Of a DNA stretch of 36,555 bases, positions 9,085 to 16,708 are shown piece by piece. The notes beneath the pieces were generated by a model. That model saw nothing but the letters and a program-made list of their open reading frames with translations. It had not been told where the DNA came from and made no database searches. This DNA comes from Spirochaetaceae bacterium (GTDB lineage Bacteria; Spirochaetota; Spirochaetia; SZUA-6; Bin103). Each line of letters opens with the position of its first letter. Positions within the stretch are counted from its first letter, which is position 1. The stretch lies in NCBI GenBank assembly GCA_026710565.1, contig JAPOQV010000473.1, forward strand, positions 1 to 36,555, in the 5' to 3' direction. A program made the translations under genes and the position numbers.

Positions 9085-10092
9085 CTATGAGTCCGCGATC
9101 ACGCCCGTCGCGCGCAGCAGGGTTTCCTGTACCAGCAGCTCGTGCGACACCGGCCGGTCACGCGGCTGCCTCCCCTCGATGGTCGCCAGGAACGCGTCGA
9201 GCTCCAGCTCATAGGTCCGCTGCCGGCTTTCCCCGTCCATGCTCACGAACTGCTCGCCCTGCCGGTAGCCGTCGCCGGCTTCCGCCAGGCAGAGCCGGAT
9301 CCGCAGGCCGGGCTCGAAGGGCTCGACGATGATGGCGCTGCCCCGGCTGCCGTACACCTCGAAACGGCGCGCCGCCGGCTGCGTCTCCAGCGCGGCGATG
9401 TCGATGAAGGCAAGAGCGTCCTCGAACTCGAACACCCCGAGCGTGTTGTCCTGAAACCCCGCTGCCGACCCCGCGTCGTTCCGCAGGAACGCCGTCACCT
9501 TCACCGGCCGCCCCAGGATCCAGACGACCTGGTCGAGCATGTGCCCGCCCAGATCGAAGAAGACGCCGCCCCGGTGCGCGCCGGCGATCCGGGCGCGGCC
9601 TGCCTCATCGATGTGCGTGGACATGTGGGCGCGCACGGCGAACACGTCGCCCAGCAGGCCCGACTTCGCCCACCCGGCGACCGTTCTGAAGGAAGAGTGG
9701 TAGCGCAGCATGTAGCCCATCTGGATGAGCAGACCCTGCTCCTCGGCTGCCGCCACGACCTGCTGCCACTGCACCCAGTCGTCGCCCGCGGGCTTGTCGT
9801 ACCAGACGTGCTTGCCGGCGGCGACGATCTCCCCGGTCTGATCGAGACTCTCCGCGTTGTGCCCCTCGGAGGCGATCGCCACGATGCTCTCGTCTTCCAG
9901 CATCTCGCTCCTGTCGTCATACCAGTGAACGCCCGCGAAGGCGCCGTCCGACCCTTCGAGCTCGGCGCGCCGCCGCGGATCGGGTTCGAAGACCCCGGCG
10001 ACCTCGACATCGCCGTTCACCTGCATCGCCTGCAGCTTTCCGGACGCGTGCCCGTGCCTGGTTCCGTATTGAGCCATGCGAATCTTCGCCAC
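9085..10092 (-). CDS. Gfo/Idh/MocA family oxidoreductase
   Basis: 335-residue NAD(P)-binding oxidoreductase of the glucose-fructose oxidoreductase/inositol dehydrogenase family. The N-terminal strand leads into YGTRHGHASG; WYDKPAG is the EKP-type motif with Asp for Glu; the C-terminal half is the alpha/beta substrate domain with GGHMLDQV, a pattern with a conserved His. The start is set at GTG 10092 because GGAGG lies five bases upstream; the TTG at 10104 would overlap that ribosome binding site. It lies 36 bases downstream of the APS kinase gene on the same strand and converges on the reductase-sulfotransferase gene with an 18-base gap. The substrate cannot be read from sequence; a sugar or cyclitol is usual for the family. 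Confidence 0.88.
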   Translation of the reverse strand: MAKIRMAQYGTRHGHASGKLQAMQVNGDVEVAGVFEPDPRRRAELEGSDGAFAGVHWYDDRSEMLEDESIVAIASEGHNAESLDQTGEIVAAGKHVWYDKPAGDDWVQWQQVVAAAEEQGLLIQMGYMLRYHSSFRTVAGWAKSGLLGDVFAVRAHMSTHIDEAGRARIAGAHRGGVFFDLGGHMLDQVVWILGRPVKVTAFLRNDAGSAAGFQDNTLGVFEFEDALAFIDIAALETQPAARRFEVYGSRGSAIIVEPFEPGLRIRLCLAEAGDGYRQGEQFVSMDGESRQRTYELELDAFLATIEGRQPRDRPVSHELLVQETLLRATGVIADS

Positions 10093-10128
10093 CGTTCCCT
10101 CCAATTCCGGCTGGTGTGCCGCAACGCG

Positions 10129-10608
10129 CTACGGTACCACGCCGGCGTCGCGCAGGATCTGCTCCACGCACTCCGCCACGCCCGCGCGGTCGGTGTCGAC
10201 GATGCTGTCCACCGGATCGGGCGGCTCGTACGCCGCGGCCTCCCATGCGCGCCGGTACACGCCCTTGAAGTCCCGCTGCCGGGCCACGTCCGGCGGGCAC
10301 CGCAGCCACACCATCACCAGCCCGGGCAGGGCGCGCGCCGGCTCCCGGATCCGCTTCGTCGGCGACACCATCGCCACCACCACGTCGATGTCGCCCGCCA
10401 GGCGCGCCGCGAGCGCGGCGACCCGGCGCACGTTCTCCCGCCGGTCGGCCGCCGAGAAGCCGAGCCCGCGGCTCAGCTCGCCGCGGCGCACCACGTCGCC
10501 GTCGATCAGGCACGCCACGCGGCCGAGCTCGCCCAGGCGCTCCACCAGCGCCCGGCCGACGGTCGTCTTGCCGCTGCAGGGCATGCCGGTGAGCCAGAAT
10601 ACCGCCAT
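10129..10608 (-). CDS. cysC: Adenylyl-sulfate (APS) kinase
   Basis: 159 residues; phosphorylates APS at the 3' hydroxyl to make PAPS, the sulfate donor of sulfotransferases. Seen: Walker A GMPCSGKT at 8-15, DGD at 36-38, LGFSAADRRENVRRV at 49-63 (family signature), VSP with Ser82, and DFKGVYRRA at 113-121 matching the family's D-x-KG-x-Y motif. It is slightly shorter than the usual 175-200 residues. No ATP sulfurylase gene is in the window, so APS must come from elsewhere. Its placement beside a sulfotransferase suggests dedicated PAPS supply rather than assimilatory sulfate reduction. The start ATG is preceded by three near-identical heptamers (10607-10627). The Gfo/Idh gene follows on the same strand. 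Confidence 0.88.
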   Translation of the reverse strand: MAVFWLTGMPCSGKTTVGRALVERLGELGRVACLIDGDVVRRGELSRGLGFSAADRRENVRRVAALAARLAGDIDVVVAMVSPTKRIREPARALPGLVMVWLRCPPDVARQRDFKGVYRRAWEAAAYEPPDPVDSIVDTDRAGVAECVEQILRDAGVVP

Positions 10609-10627
10609 CCGCTATCCGCTATCCGCC
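10607..10627. repeat. Three tandem heptamers before the APS kinase start
   Basis: ATCCGCT, ATCCGCT and ATCCGCC stand head to tail over the first base of the APS kinase start and its leader. Copy-number change here would alter the distance between promoter or ribosome binding site and start codon, but nothing shows that it varies. Confidence 0.5.
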
Positions 10628-10717
10628 GACGCAACCATCCACGACCGCGCCCCGATCATCAAGGCTCGGCGCCGAGCCCTGACACCGTGTCGCGGGTTAC
10701 GGTGCTTCCCGTTCCGG

Positions 10718-10735
10718 TATACTGACTATACTGAC
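10718..10735 (+). promoter_or_regulatory. Possible promoter with tandem TATACT boxes
   Basis: The 9-mer TATACTGAC is repeated exactly (10718-10726 and 10727-10735), giving two sigma70-like -10 boxes 37-51 bases before the ATG of the small repeat protein. No convincing -35 hexamer is seen 16-18 bases upstream, so this is a tentative call. Confidence 0.35.
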
Positions 10736-10768
10736 AGCTCGGCTGCCGAGCCGCGAAGGAGATGAGAC

Positions 10769-11137
10769 ATGGGAGACTCGGACGACCGCATCCCGGTCGA
10801 GCGCGACAACGTCGAAGTGGTGCTGACCGTCTTCAAGACGCTGCGCGGGGCGTTCAATCCCGACCTCGCGGCGCTTCAGGCGAACGCACCGGGCATCGCC
10901 GCGTTCGCCGAGCGCCTGGACCTGGGCATCGAGCGGATACAGGCGCTGCTGGACAGCGGCGGCGACCCCCTCTCCGTGAAGCGCGAGAACGTCGAGACGA
11001 TGCTGGATCGGATCCGGAAGTTCCGCTTCAACTTCAACCCGGACAGCGCCGCCCTCAAGGAGAACACCCCGGGCATCGCCGCGTTCGCCGAGCGCCTGGA
11101 GAGCGCGGCCGAGCGGCTGGAAAACGCCCTGAAGTAG
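10769..11137 (+). CDS. Small protein of two 60-residue repeats, function unknown
   Basis: 122-residue soluble, helical, charged protein with no signal peptide. It is an internal duplication with an exact 60-residue period: residues 10-61 and 70-121 align, sharing NFNP/AFNP and PGIAAFAERL (41-50 and 101-110). At DNA level 32 bases are identical (10889-10920 and 11069-11100), so either the duplication is recent or those codons are under constraint. AAGGAG at 10756-10761 with a seven-base spacer supports the ATG. It stands alone on the plus strand between the APS kinase gene and the convergent transporter operon. I do not recognise the family. Confidence 0.75.
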   Translation: MGDSDDRIPVERDNVEVVLTVFKTLRGAFNPDLAALQANAPGIAAFAERLDLGIERIQALLDSGGDPLSVKRENVETMLDRIRKFRFNFNPDSAALKENTPGIAAFAERLESAAERLENALK

Positions 11138-11154
11138 GTTGCCCCGGACCCAGA

Positions 11155-12930
11155 TCAGCCCCGGCGCATGACCGTGATGGTCACGACCTCCGCCTTCCGG
11201 TACTTCTGGTGCCGGATGGACGACGCGTAGTGGCGCAACAGGCGCAGGGAGGTTTCCTCGCCCGCCGTTGACGCGTCGGGTTCGCCGAGCGTAGCGATCT
11301 CGTCTTCCAGGTTGCCGCTTCCGAAGGCGGCGACGAACTCCAGCTCCCCGGACTCGCGGCTGACACGCGCCGACACGCGCAGTTGCTGGCGGCGCTCGGA
11401 GGCGAATTCGGGGTCGTCGGCGAACGGATCCTCGTCTTCCTTGAGCGAGAGGATCACCTCCTCGCAGGCCGCGCGCAGCGGCGTCATGGCGGCCTCGCTC
11501 CAGCCGCGCCGCGAAGCCAGCTCGACCACGAACCGGTCCACGGCGGGAATCGCATCGGTGTTGAGCTCCATCGCCCGCCGCTTCCACTGGCCGGGAGGAT
11601 CCAGGATCAGCGACAGGATGATCGCCATGATGCCGCCGGCGGTCATGCCGTTGCCCAGCAGCACGCCCAGCCGGCCGCCCGCCTGGCCGAGCAGCTCCGG
11701 GAACAGCCATCCGTTCTGGAACCCCACTCCCACCCAGAACGAGATCCCGACGATCGCGCTCTTGCGGTAGTCCAGCCCGGATGCGACCACCAGCTTGATC
11801 CCCAGCGTGAACAGGACGGCCGCCAGCGCCAGGGTGAAGGCGCCGGCGACGGCGTTGGGGATGGCCAGCAGCAGCGACACGATCTTCGGAAAGAAGGCAA
11901 GCGCCAGGAACAGCGCTCCGACGAACACCCCGACGCGGCGTGCCGCCACGCCGGTGATCTCGGCGATGCCGACGCTGGTCGAGTAGGTCGTCGTCGGCAG
12001 CGTTCCGGCGAGCCCGGAGAGCAGGTTGCCGACGCCGTCGGTGGCCACCGCGTTCTGCACCAGCGTGTAGTCGGTGGCGCGCGGCCGGCGCCAGGAGACC
12101 TTCTGGATGGCGATGGCATCACCGACCGTCTCGACGGCTCCGGCAAGGGACAGGAACATGAACGACGGCAGCAGCCAGAAGTGGCGCCCGAGTGCCGAGA
12201 AGTCCAGTCCCGGCCACGCCGAGAATCGCGGCAGCCCGATCCAGTCGGCGTCCATGACCCGCTGCAGGTCATAGGTGCCGAACACGGCGCCGACCACGCA
12301 GCCTGCGAGCACGCCGATCACCGGCGCCCACACCCGCGCCACCCCGCGGGTACGCAGGGTCAGGACCATGATCGCCGCCAGCGTCACGCCGGCCGTCAGC
12401 GGCGCGGCCGCCGGCGGCGTCCCGGCGGGCTCCTGGCCGAACAGGTCGAAGATGACCGGCGCCAGGGTGACCGGGATCAGCATGATGATCGTGCTCGACA
12501 CGGTCGGCGTGAGGATGCGCCGCAGGCGCCGGAGGCGCCGCGCCACTCTCAACAGCGGCAGGGCGGAGATCAGCACGAGCGTCGCCAGCAGCGTCGGGCC
12601 GCCCTCGGACAAGGCGGTGATGGAGACGGCGATGTACGCCGCGGCGGGTCCCATCAGCAGCAGGTGGCCGGAGCCGAGCCGGCGGCGGCGCGTGGTTTGC
12701 AGCATCGTCGTGAGGCCGCTCACGATCAGGCCGGCGAACACGGCCCATGCCAGGTACGAGTCTTCCAGACCGGCGCTGCGCACCACGATCAGGACCGTCA
12801 CGATCATGCTGGCAAGCGACAGCGCGGCGTGCTGGAAGGCCAGACCCAGGGCGAGTCCCGGCCGCATCCTCTCGTCCGGCTCGTAGCGGACTTCCTGCTC
12901 GGCGGCGCGCTCCTGCATCATGGCGGTCAC
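11155..12930 (-). CDS. NCS2-family nucleobase permease with extra C-terminal domain
   Basis: 591-residue membrane protein. Residues about 25-440 look like a nucleobase:cation symporter-2 (uracil/xanthine permease): many hydrophobic segments, AGAVETVGD in the conserved middle helix and DGVGNLLSGLAGTLPTTTYS followed by TGVAARRVG. The substrate is not predictable. After the last helix (about 440) is a 140-residue soluble tail with LRAACEEVILSLKED and a C-terminal strand, reminiscent of a degenerate GHKL/anti-sigma-type ATPase fold; this is inference. Starts in frame: GTG 12930, ATG 12921, ATG 12918; the GTG leaves four bases after the antiporter stop. It is the second gene of a two-transporter operon. 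Confidence 0.8.
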   Translation of the reverse strand: MTAMMQERAAEQEVRYEPDERMRPGLALGLAFQHAALSLASMIVTVLIVVRSAGLEDSYLAWAVFAGLIVSGLTTMLQTTRRRRLGSGHLLLMGPAAAYIAVSITALSEGGPTLLATLVLISALPLLRVARRLRRLRRILTPTVSSTIIMLIPVTLAPVIFDLFGQEPAGTPPAAAPLTAGVTLAAIMVLTLRTRGVARVWAPVIGVLAGCVVGAVFGTYDLQRVMDADWIGLPRFSAWPGLDFSALGRHFWLLPSFMFLSLAGAVETVGDAIAIQKVSWRRPRATDYTLVQNAVATDGVGNLLSGLAGTLPTTTYSTSVGIAEITGVAARRVGVFVGALFLALAFFPKIVSLLLAIPNAVAGAFTLALAAVLFTLGIKLVVASGLDYRKSAIVGISFWVGVGFQNGWLFPELLGQAGGRLGVLLGNGMTAGGIMAIILSLILDPPGQWKRRAMELNTDAIPAVDRFVVELASRRGWSEAAMTPLRAACEEVILSLKEDEDPFADDPEFASERRQQLRVSARVSRESGELEFVAAFGSGNLEDEIATLGEPDASTAGEETSLRLLRHYASSIRHQKYRKAEVVTITVMRRG

Positions 12931-12934
12931 CCGG

Positions 12935-14155
12935 TCACGGCGAGCGCCGGCGGGACGCCAGCGGCTGCAGCGTCAATCCTTGCACGGTGATCGAGAAGAT
13001 CACCACCACGTAGGTCATCGTCAGGATCAGCTCGCGCTCGCCCCCGGCCGGCAGCGACAGGGCGAGCGCCACCGAGATGCCGCCGCGCAGCCCGGCCCAG
13101 GTGGCGACCAGCCCACCGGAACGCCGCATCAGCCGCATCGTCCCGCCCACGGCGAGCAGCCGCGATCCGGTCACCGCGACGATCGCCACCGCCCCGGCCG
13201 CCAGCGCGGCCGGGTTCAGGTCGAGCACCAGCAGCTCCAGCCCGATCAGGACGAACAGCACGGCGTTGAGCACCTCGTCCAGCAGCTCCCAGAAGGAGTC
13301 GAGGTGCTCGCGGGTCTTTTCCGACATGCCCAGGCGGCGTCCGCGGTTGCCGATGAGCAGGCCCATCACGACCACGGCCAGCGGTCCGGACACGTGCAGC
13401 AGCCCCGCCAGCGCGAAGCCGCCGGCGACCAGCGCCAGCGTGATCAGCACCTCGACCTGGTAGCTGTCGATGGTGCGCAGCGCCAGGTAGCCCAGCCAGC
13501 CCAGGACCAGGCCCAGCGCCGCCCCGCCCAGGGCCTCCTCGGCCAGGAAGAGCGCCAGCTCGCCGGCTTGCAGGTGCACGGAGCCGGCCGCCAGCCCCGC
13601 GAGGGTCGCGAACACGACCACGGCGAACCCGTCGTTGAACAGCGACTCGCCGGCGATCAGGGCGCGCAGCCCGGCGCCGACGCCGCTGCGGCGCAGGATG
13701 GCCAGCACCGCCACCGGATCGGTGGGCGCCACGATCGCCCCGAACACCAGGCACCAGACGAAGCCCAGCGGCAGGCCCAGGAGGTTCGCGCTGGCGTACG
13801 CCGCCAGCGCCACCAGCGCCGTGGAGACGATCACGCCCAGCGTCGCGAACAGCCCCACCTCCAACCAGCGGTCCAGCAGGTCGCCAAGGTCGACGTGCAA
13901 GGCGCCGGCGAACAGCAGGAAGCTGAGCATGCCGCCCAGCAGGGTCTCCTCCAGGGCGGCGGCCGCCACCAGCTCGCGGGCGCGCTCGGCGATCTGCAGC
14001 ACGCCCAGCGACCCGAGGACCAGCACCACCACCGAGATCGCCAGCGCGATCAGCATCACGCCGATGGTGGTCGGCAGGCCGATCAGACGTTCGTTGAGAA
14101 AGGCCAGAAGCGCGGTGATCGCCAGCAGCGAGGCGACGATGGCAAACAGTTCCAT
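12935..14155 (-). CDS. CPA1-type cation/proton antiporter (NhaP-like)
   Basis: 406-residue integral membrane protein with about 12 hydrophobic segments. Family motifs: APTDPVAVLAIL with Asp146, GESLFNDGFAVVVF with Asn174-Asp175 in the ion-binding helix, and WAGLRGGISVALALSLP near the C terminus. These fit Na+/H+ exchange at the cytoplasmic membrane. The protein ends soon after the last helix, without the long cytoplasmic regulatory tail of some relatives. ATG 14155 starts right before the first hydrophobic helix; the open frame extends upstream to 14260 but would add a non-membrane leader overlapping the divergent promoter. The NCS2 permease gene follows four bases after the stop. Confidence 0.88.
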   Translation of the reverse strand: MELFAIVASLLAITALLAFLNERLIGLPTTIGVMLIALAISVVVLVLGSLGVLQIAERARELVAAAALEETLLGGMLSFLLFAGALHVDLGDLLDRWLEVGLFATLGVIVSTALVALAAYASANLLGLPLGFVWCLVFGAIVAPTDPVAVLAILRRSGVGAGLRALIAGESLFNDGFAVVVFATLAGLAAGSVHLQAGELALFLAEEALGGAALGLVLGWLGYLALRTIDSYQVEVLITLALVAGGFALAGLLHVSGPLAVVVMGLLIGNRGRRLGMSEKTREHLDSFWELLDEVLNAVLFVLIGLELLVLDLNPAALAAGAVAIVAVTGSRLLAVGGTMRLMRRSGGLVATWAGLRGGISVALALSLPAGGERELILTMTYVVVIFSITVQGLTLQPLASRRRSP

Positions 14156-14242
14156 GACCGTCCGGGATTCTATGCGGCTCGCGGGGAATAGGCACGGCAC
14201 AGGGGGGCGTAGTTGGCGGCCTGGAGAGATCGTCCCGACCGC

Positions 14243-14270
14243 TTGAGAGATATAGCGCATGCGCTATACA
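14243..14270 (+). promoter_or_regulatory. Sigma70-like promoter spanning an 18-bp palindromic operator
   Basis: TTGAGA (14243-14248) and TATACA (14265-14270) are spaced by 16 bases. The perfect palindrome TATAGCGCATGCGCTATA (14251-14268) fills the spacer and enters the -10 box. This is the arrangement expected for an operator bound by the XRE protein encoded just downstream, i.e. autorepression. The opposite strand leads to the antiporter gene, so both directions could be affected. Confidence 0.7.
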
Positions 14271-14281
14271 CTGCCGTGTGC

Positions 14282-14362
14282 ATGGGATGGACGGTCGAAT
14301 TCGTCTCCGCCGCCGCGGCGGGCACTCGCGACCGCCGAGGAGAGGATGCGGCAGGTGACGTC
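14282..14362 (+). pseudogene. Possible remnant of a RelE/HigB-type toxin start
   Basis: ATG 14282 opens a reading frame starting MGWTVEFV, the typical first strand of HigB/RelE-like toxins, but it then turns into low-complexity Ala/Arg/Gly sequence and runs in frame into the antitoxin coding region. The position, just behind the operator and before the antitoxin gene, is where the toxin gene lies in toxin-first pairs. Most of the toxin (about 90 residues) would be deleted. An alternative is that this is a real N-terminal extension of the regulator. Confidence 0.4.
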
Positions 14363-14647
14363 ATGACGGCACTGAAAGAGCTGAAGGAACGCCTCATGGA
14401 AGACCCGGCGTTCCAGGAGGAATACGAACGCGCCGATGACGAGTTCGCGCTGATCGAAGCGCTGGTTCGCGCCCGCACGGCCGCGAAGCTGACGCAGGTG
14501 GAGCTCGCGCGGCGCCTCGGCACGACCCAGTCCGCCATAGCGCGGCTGGAAGGCGGCCGCGTGTCTCCGTCCTTCACCACGTTGCGTCGCTACGCCGCAG
14601 CGACCGGCACGCGGCTCACCGTGAGGCTGGTACAGGCCGATAGCTGA
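14363..14647 (+). CDS. XRE-family HTH antitoxin-like regulator
   Basis: 94-residue protein with a helix-turn-helix at about 43-70 (LTQVELARRLGTTQSAIARLE) and a short beta tail, as in HigA-type antitoxins that bind and repress their own promoter. The N-terminal helix LKELKERLMEDPAFQEEYE is typical of antitoxins paired with RelE/HigB toxins. ATG 14363 has AGGTGA four bases upstream; an in-frame ATG at 14282 would add 27 residues resembling a toxin start. No intact toxin gene is next to it. The palindrome at 14251-14268 is its likely operator. Confidence 0.82.
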   Translation: MTALKELKERLMEDPAFQEEYERADDEFALIEALVRARTAAKLTQVELARRLGTTQSAIARLEGGRVSPSFTTLRRYAAATGTRLTVRLVQADS

Positions 14648-14734
14648 ACCTGTCGGCGCGAATCGGCGCAGGCGGGGAGCAGCGGACCATATCGCCCGCG
14701 TGCACGATTGGGGTTGTATGATCGGCAGCGCATC

Positions 14735-15889
14735 ATGGCCTGTTACCGAACTGCCATAGTCGCGTGCGGCATGATCGCCCGCGTCCACGTTCGCGCGTGG
14801 CTGGGCGTTCCGGGCCGGCCGACCGGCATCGGGGCCATCGCGGACAGCAATCCGGACGCGCTGCGGGAGTTCGGGGAGTTCTTCGACGTGGCCGCCGAGC
14901 ACCGCTACGCCGACTACCGCGAGATGCTGGACGCCGAGCGCCCGGACTTCGTCGACGTCTGCTCCTGGCACGCCCAGCACGCCGAGATGGTGATCGCCGC
15001 CGCCGCCCGGCGGCCGCGGGCGATCATCTGCCAGAAGCCGATGGCCGTGGACCTGGGCGAGGCGGACCGCATGCTCACCGCCTGCGAGCGCAACGGCGTC
15101 AAGCTGGCGATCGCCTACCAGCGCCCGCACCACGCGGCGTGGCTGCGCGCGCGGGAGCTGATCCGCGCAGGCGTCATCGGCCGCGTCGCGCAGGTGACCG
15201 TGGAGTCGGGCGGCAACCTCCTCAACGTGAACTCGCACAACATCCGCCTGGCGCTGTTCCTGATGGACGAGCCGGCGGTCCAGTGGGTGCTGGGCGCGGT
15301 CGAGCGCACCACCGACCGGGTGGAGCGCGGCCTGCCGGCAGAGGACGCGTGCCTGGGGATCGCCGGCTGCGACAACGGCGCGACCATCCTCATCCACAGC
15401 GGCGACGGGCCGCAGACGCTGCGCGTGACCGGAACCGACGGCATCATGGAGCTGGGCACGGAGGTGCCCCCGGTGGAAGAGCTCCCGTCGGACGCGCCCA
15501 TGTACATGCCGGAGGGGCCGACGTCCCGGTACAACCGCGAGGTCGGCACGGCGCGCTACCTGGGCGCGGGAGGCGGCGGCTGGCAGACGGTCGAGGCGCC
15601 GTGGCACGACCCGTGGGCGCACCAGTGCCGGGAAACCATCGACTGGGTCGAGGGCCGGATCGAGCGGCCGATCTCGGCCGCCGACCGTGGCCGCGCCGTG
15701 CAGGAAGTGATGATGGCGCTGTTCGAGTCGGCTCGGAAGCGGCAGCGGGTCCACCTGCCGCTGAGGACGAGGGTCAATCCGCTCAGCCTGATGGTCGACT
15801 CGGGCGAGCTGCCGGTCGAGTGGCGGGGCCGCTACGAGAGCCGCTCCGGGATCGTCCGAGGCGAGGCGATGGCGTGGGCCGACCGATGA
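14735..15889 (+). CDS. Gfo/Idh/MocA family oxidoreductase
   Basis: 384 residues, NAD(P)-dependent dehydrogenase family. The N terminus has a Rossmann start (IVACGMIARVHVRAW) and CQKPMAVDLGEAD at about 113 replaces the usual EKP motif with QKP. The C-terminal substrate domain has NSHNIRLALFLMDE near 170. It is not a close copy of the oxidoreductase at 9085-10092. The ATG at 14735 fits the start of the first beta strand; TATGAT at 14717-14722 could be a -10 box close to it. It is isolated between the XRE gene and the lamin-tail genes, and the substrate cannot be inferred. Confidence 0.85.
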   Translation: MACYRTAIVACGMIARVHVRAWLGVPGRPTGIGAIADSNPDALREFGEFFDVAAEHRYADYREMLDAERPDFVDVCSWHAQHAEMVIAAAARRPRAIICQKPMAVDLGEADRMLTACERNGVKLAIAYQRPHHAAWLRARELIRAGVIGRVAQVTVESGGNLLNVNSHNIRLALFLMDEPAVQWVLGAVERTTDRVERGLPAEDACLGIAGCDNGATILIHSGDGPQTLRVTGTDGIMELGTEVPPVEELPSDAPMYMPEGPTSRYNREVGTARYLGAGGGGWQTVEAPWHDPWAHQCRETIDWVEGRIERPISAADRGRAVQEVMMALFESARKRQRVHLPLRTRVNPLSLMVDSGELPVEWRGRYESRSGIVRGEAMAWADR

Positions 15890-15966
15890 CGAGCCTGCGC
15901 CGGACTACGGCCCGTCCCCACCGCCGGGGCTGAAGCGCGGCGGCGCCGGCGAGCGCTCATGCCGGC

Positions 15967-16665
15967 ATGGAACACTCACGCTTCATGCGCGGCCGGATGG
16001 CCGCCTTCGCAACACTCCTGACCGCGGCATCCCTGACCGGATGCATGGACTTCATGGAGGCGACCTCGCCGCGGAGCGCATCGGGCTCCGGGAGCGCGGA
16101 CGCCGCCGCGCCGGACGGCAGCGGCTCGGACGCTCCGCGGCCGCCGGCCCCGAAGCTGGTGATCAACGAAGTCGACTACGACCAGGCCGGCGCCGATGAC
16201 GCCGAGTTCGTGGAGATCGTCAATCCGAACCCGGCCGCCGTGGACCTGGCCGACTACCGGGTGGAGCTGATCAACGGATCCAACGGGCGCCGTTACGGCT
16301 CCTACGCAGCCAGCGGCCGCCTGGCAGCCGGCGGATACCTCGTGATCGGCGATCCGGCGGTCATCGCCGCCGTGCCCGCCGGCACCGTCACGGCGCCGCT
16401 CAAGAGCGGCGGCCTGCAGAACGGCCCGGACGCCGTTCGCATCGTGGAAGCCGCCACCGGCCGCGTGCTGGACGGCCTCCACTACGAGGAAGCGATCCCG
16501 GACGCCGGCGAAGGCGCACCGGCGCCGGAGGACGCCACCGACTCACCGACGTCGATCGGCAGATGCCCGGACGGCTTCGACAGCGACGACAACGGCGCCG
16601 ACTTCGCGGCTGCGACGCCGACCCCGGGCGCGGCCAACGACTGCGCCGGCCTGGTCTCCGGCTGA
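15967..16665 (+). CDS. Lamin-tail-domain lipoprotein (short paralog)
   Basis: 232 residues. The signal peptide ends in a lipobox, ASLTGC with Cys26, so it is probably an outer-envelope lipoprotein. After a low-complexity Ser/Ala/Asp/Pro linker (about 30-60), residues 62-225 form a lamin tail domain: KLVINEVDYDQAG, AEFVEIVNPN, VDLADYRVELING and a C-terminal GRCPDGFDSDDNG motif with Asp-rich, possibly calcium-binding, sequence. Bacterial lamin-tail domains are immunoglobulin-like folds on secreted proteins, often with nucleases or adhesins; here the domain is alone. The next gene is a longer paralog with Cys at the same residue number. Confidence 0.85.
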   Translation: MEHSRFMRGRMAAFATLLTAASLTGCMDFMEATSPRSASGSGSADAAAPDGSGSDAPRPPAPKLVINEVDYDQAGADDAEFVEIVNPNPAAVDLADYRVELINGSNGRRYGSYAASGRLAAGGYLVIGDPAVIAAVPAGTVTAPLKSGGLQNGPDAVRIVEAATGRVLDGLHYEEAIPDAGEGAPAPEDATDSPTSIGRCPDGFDSDDNGADFAAATPTPGAANDCAGLVSG

Positions 16666-16708
16666 AGGCGTCCTGAAGCGCCACGGACGCCGCGACGGTA
16701 TCTCGGGC

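Noticed and set aside
11383..14191. Two plus-strand open frames of over 400 residues opposite the transporter genes
   Set aside because: Gln/His/Arg/Gly-rich translation typical of antisense of membrane-protein genes; the minus strand encodes obvious transporters.
15885..15933. 15-codon open frame overlapping the stop of the second Gfo/Idh gene as ATGA
   Set aside because: Too short, Arg/Thr-rich, without ribosome binding site or any sign of conservation.
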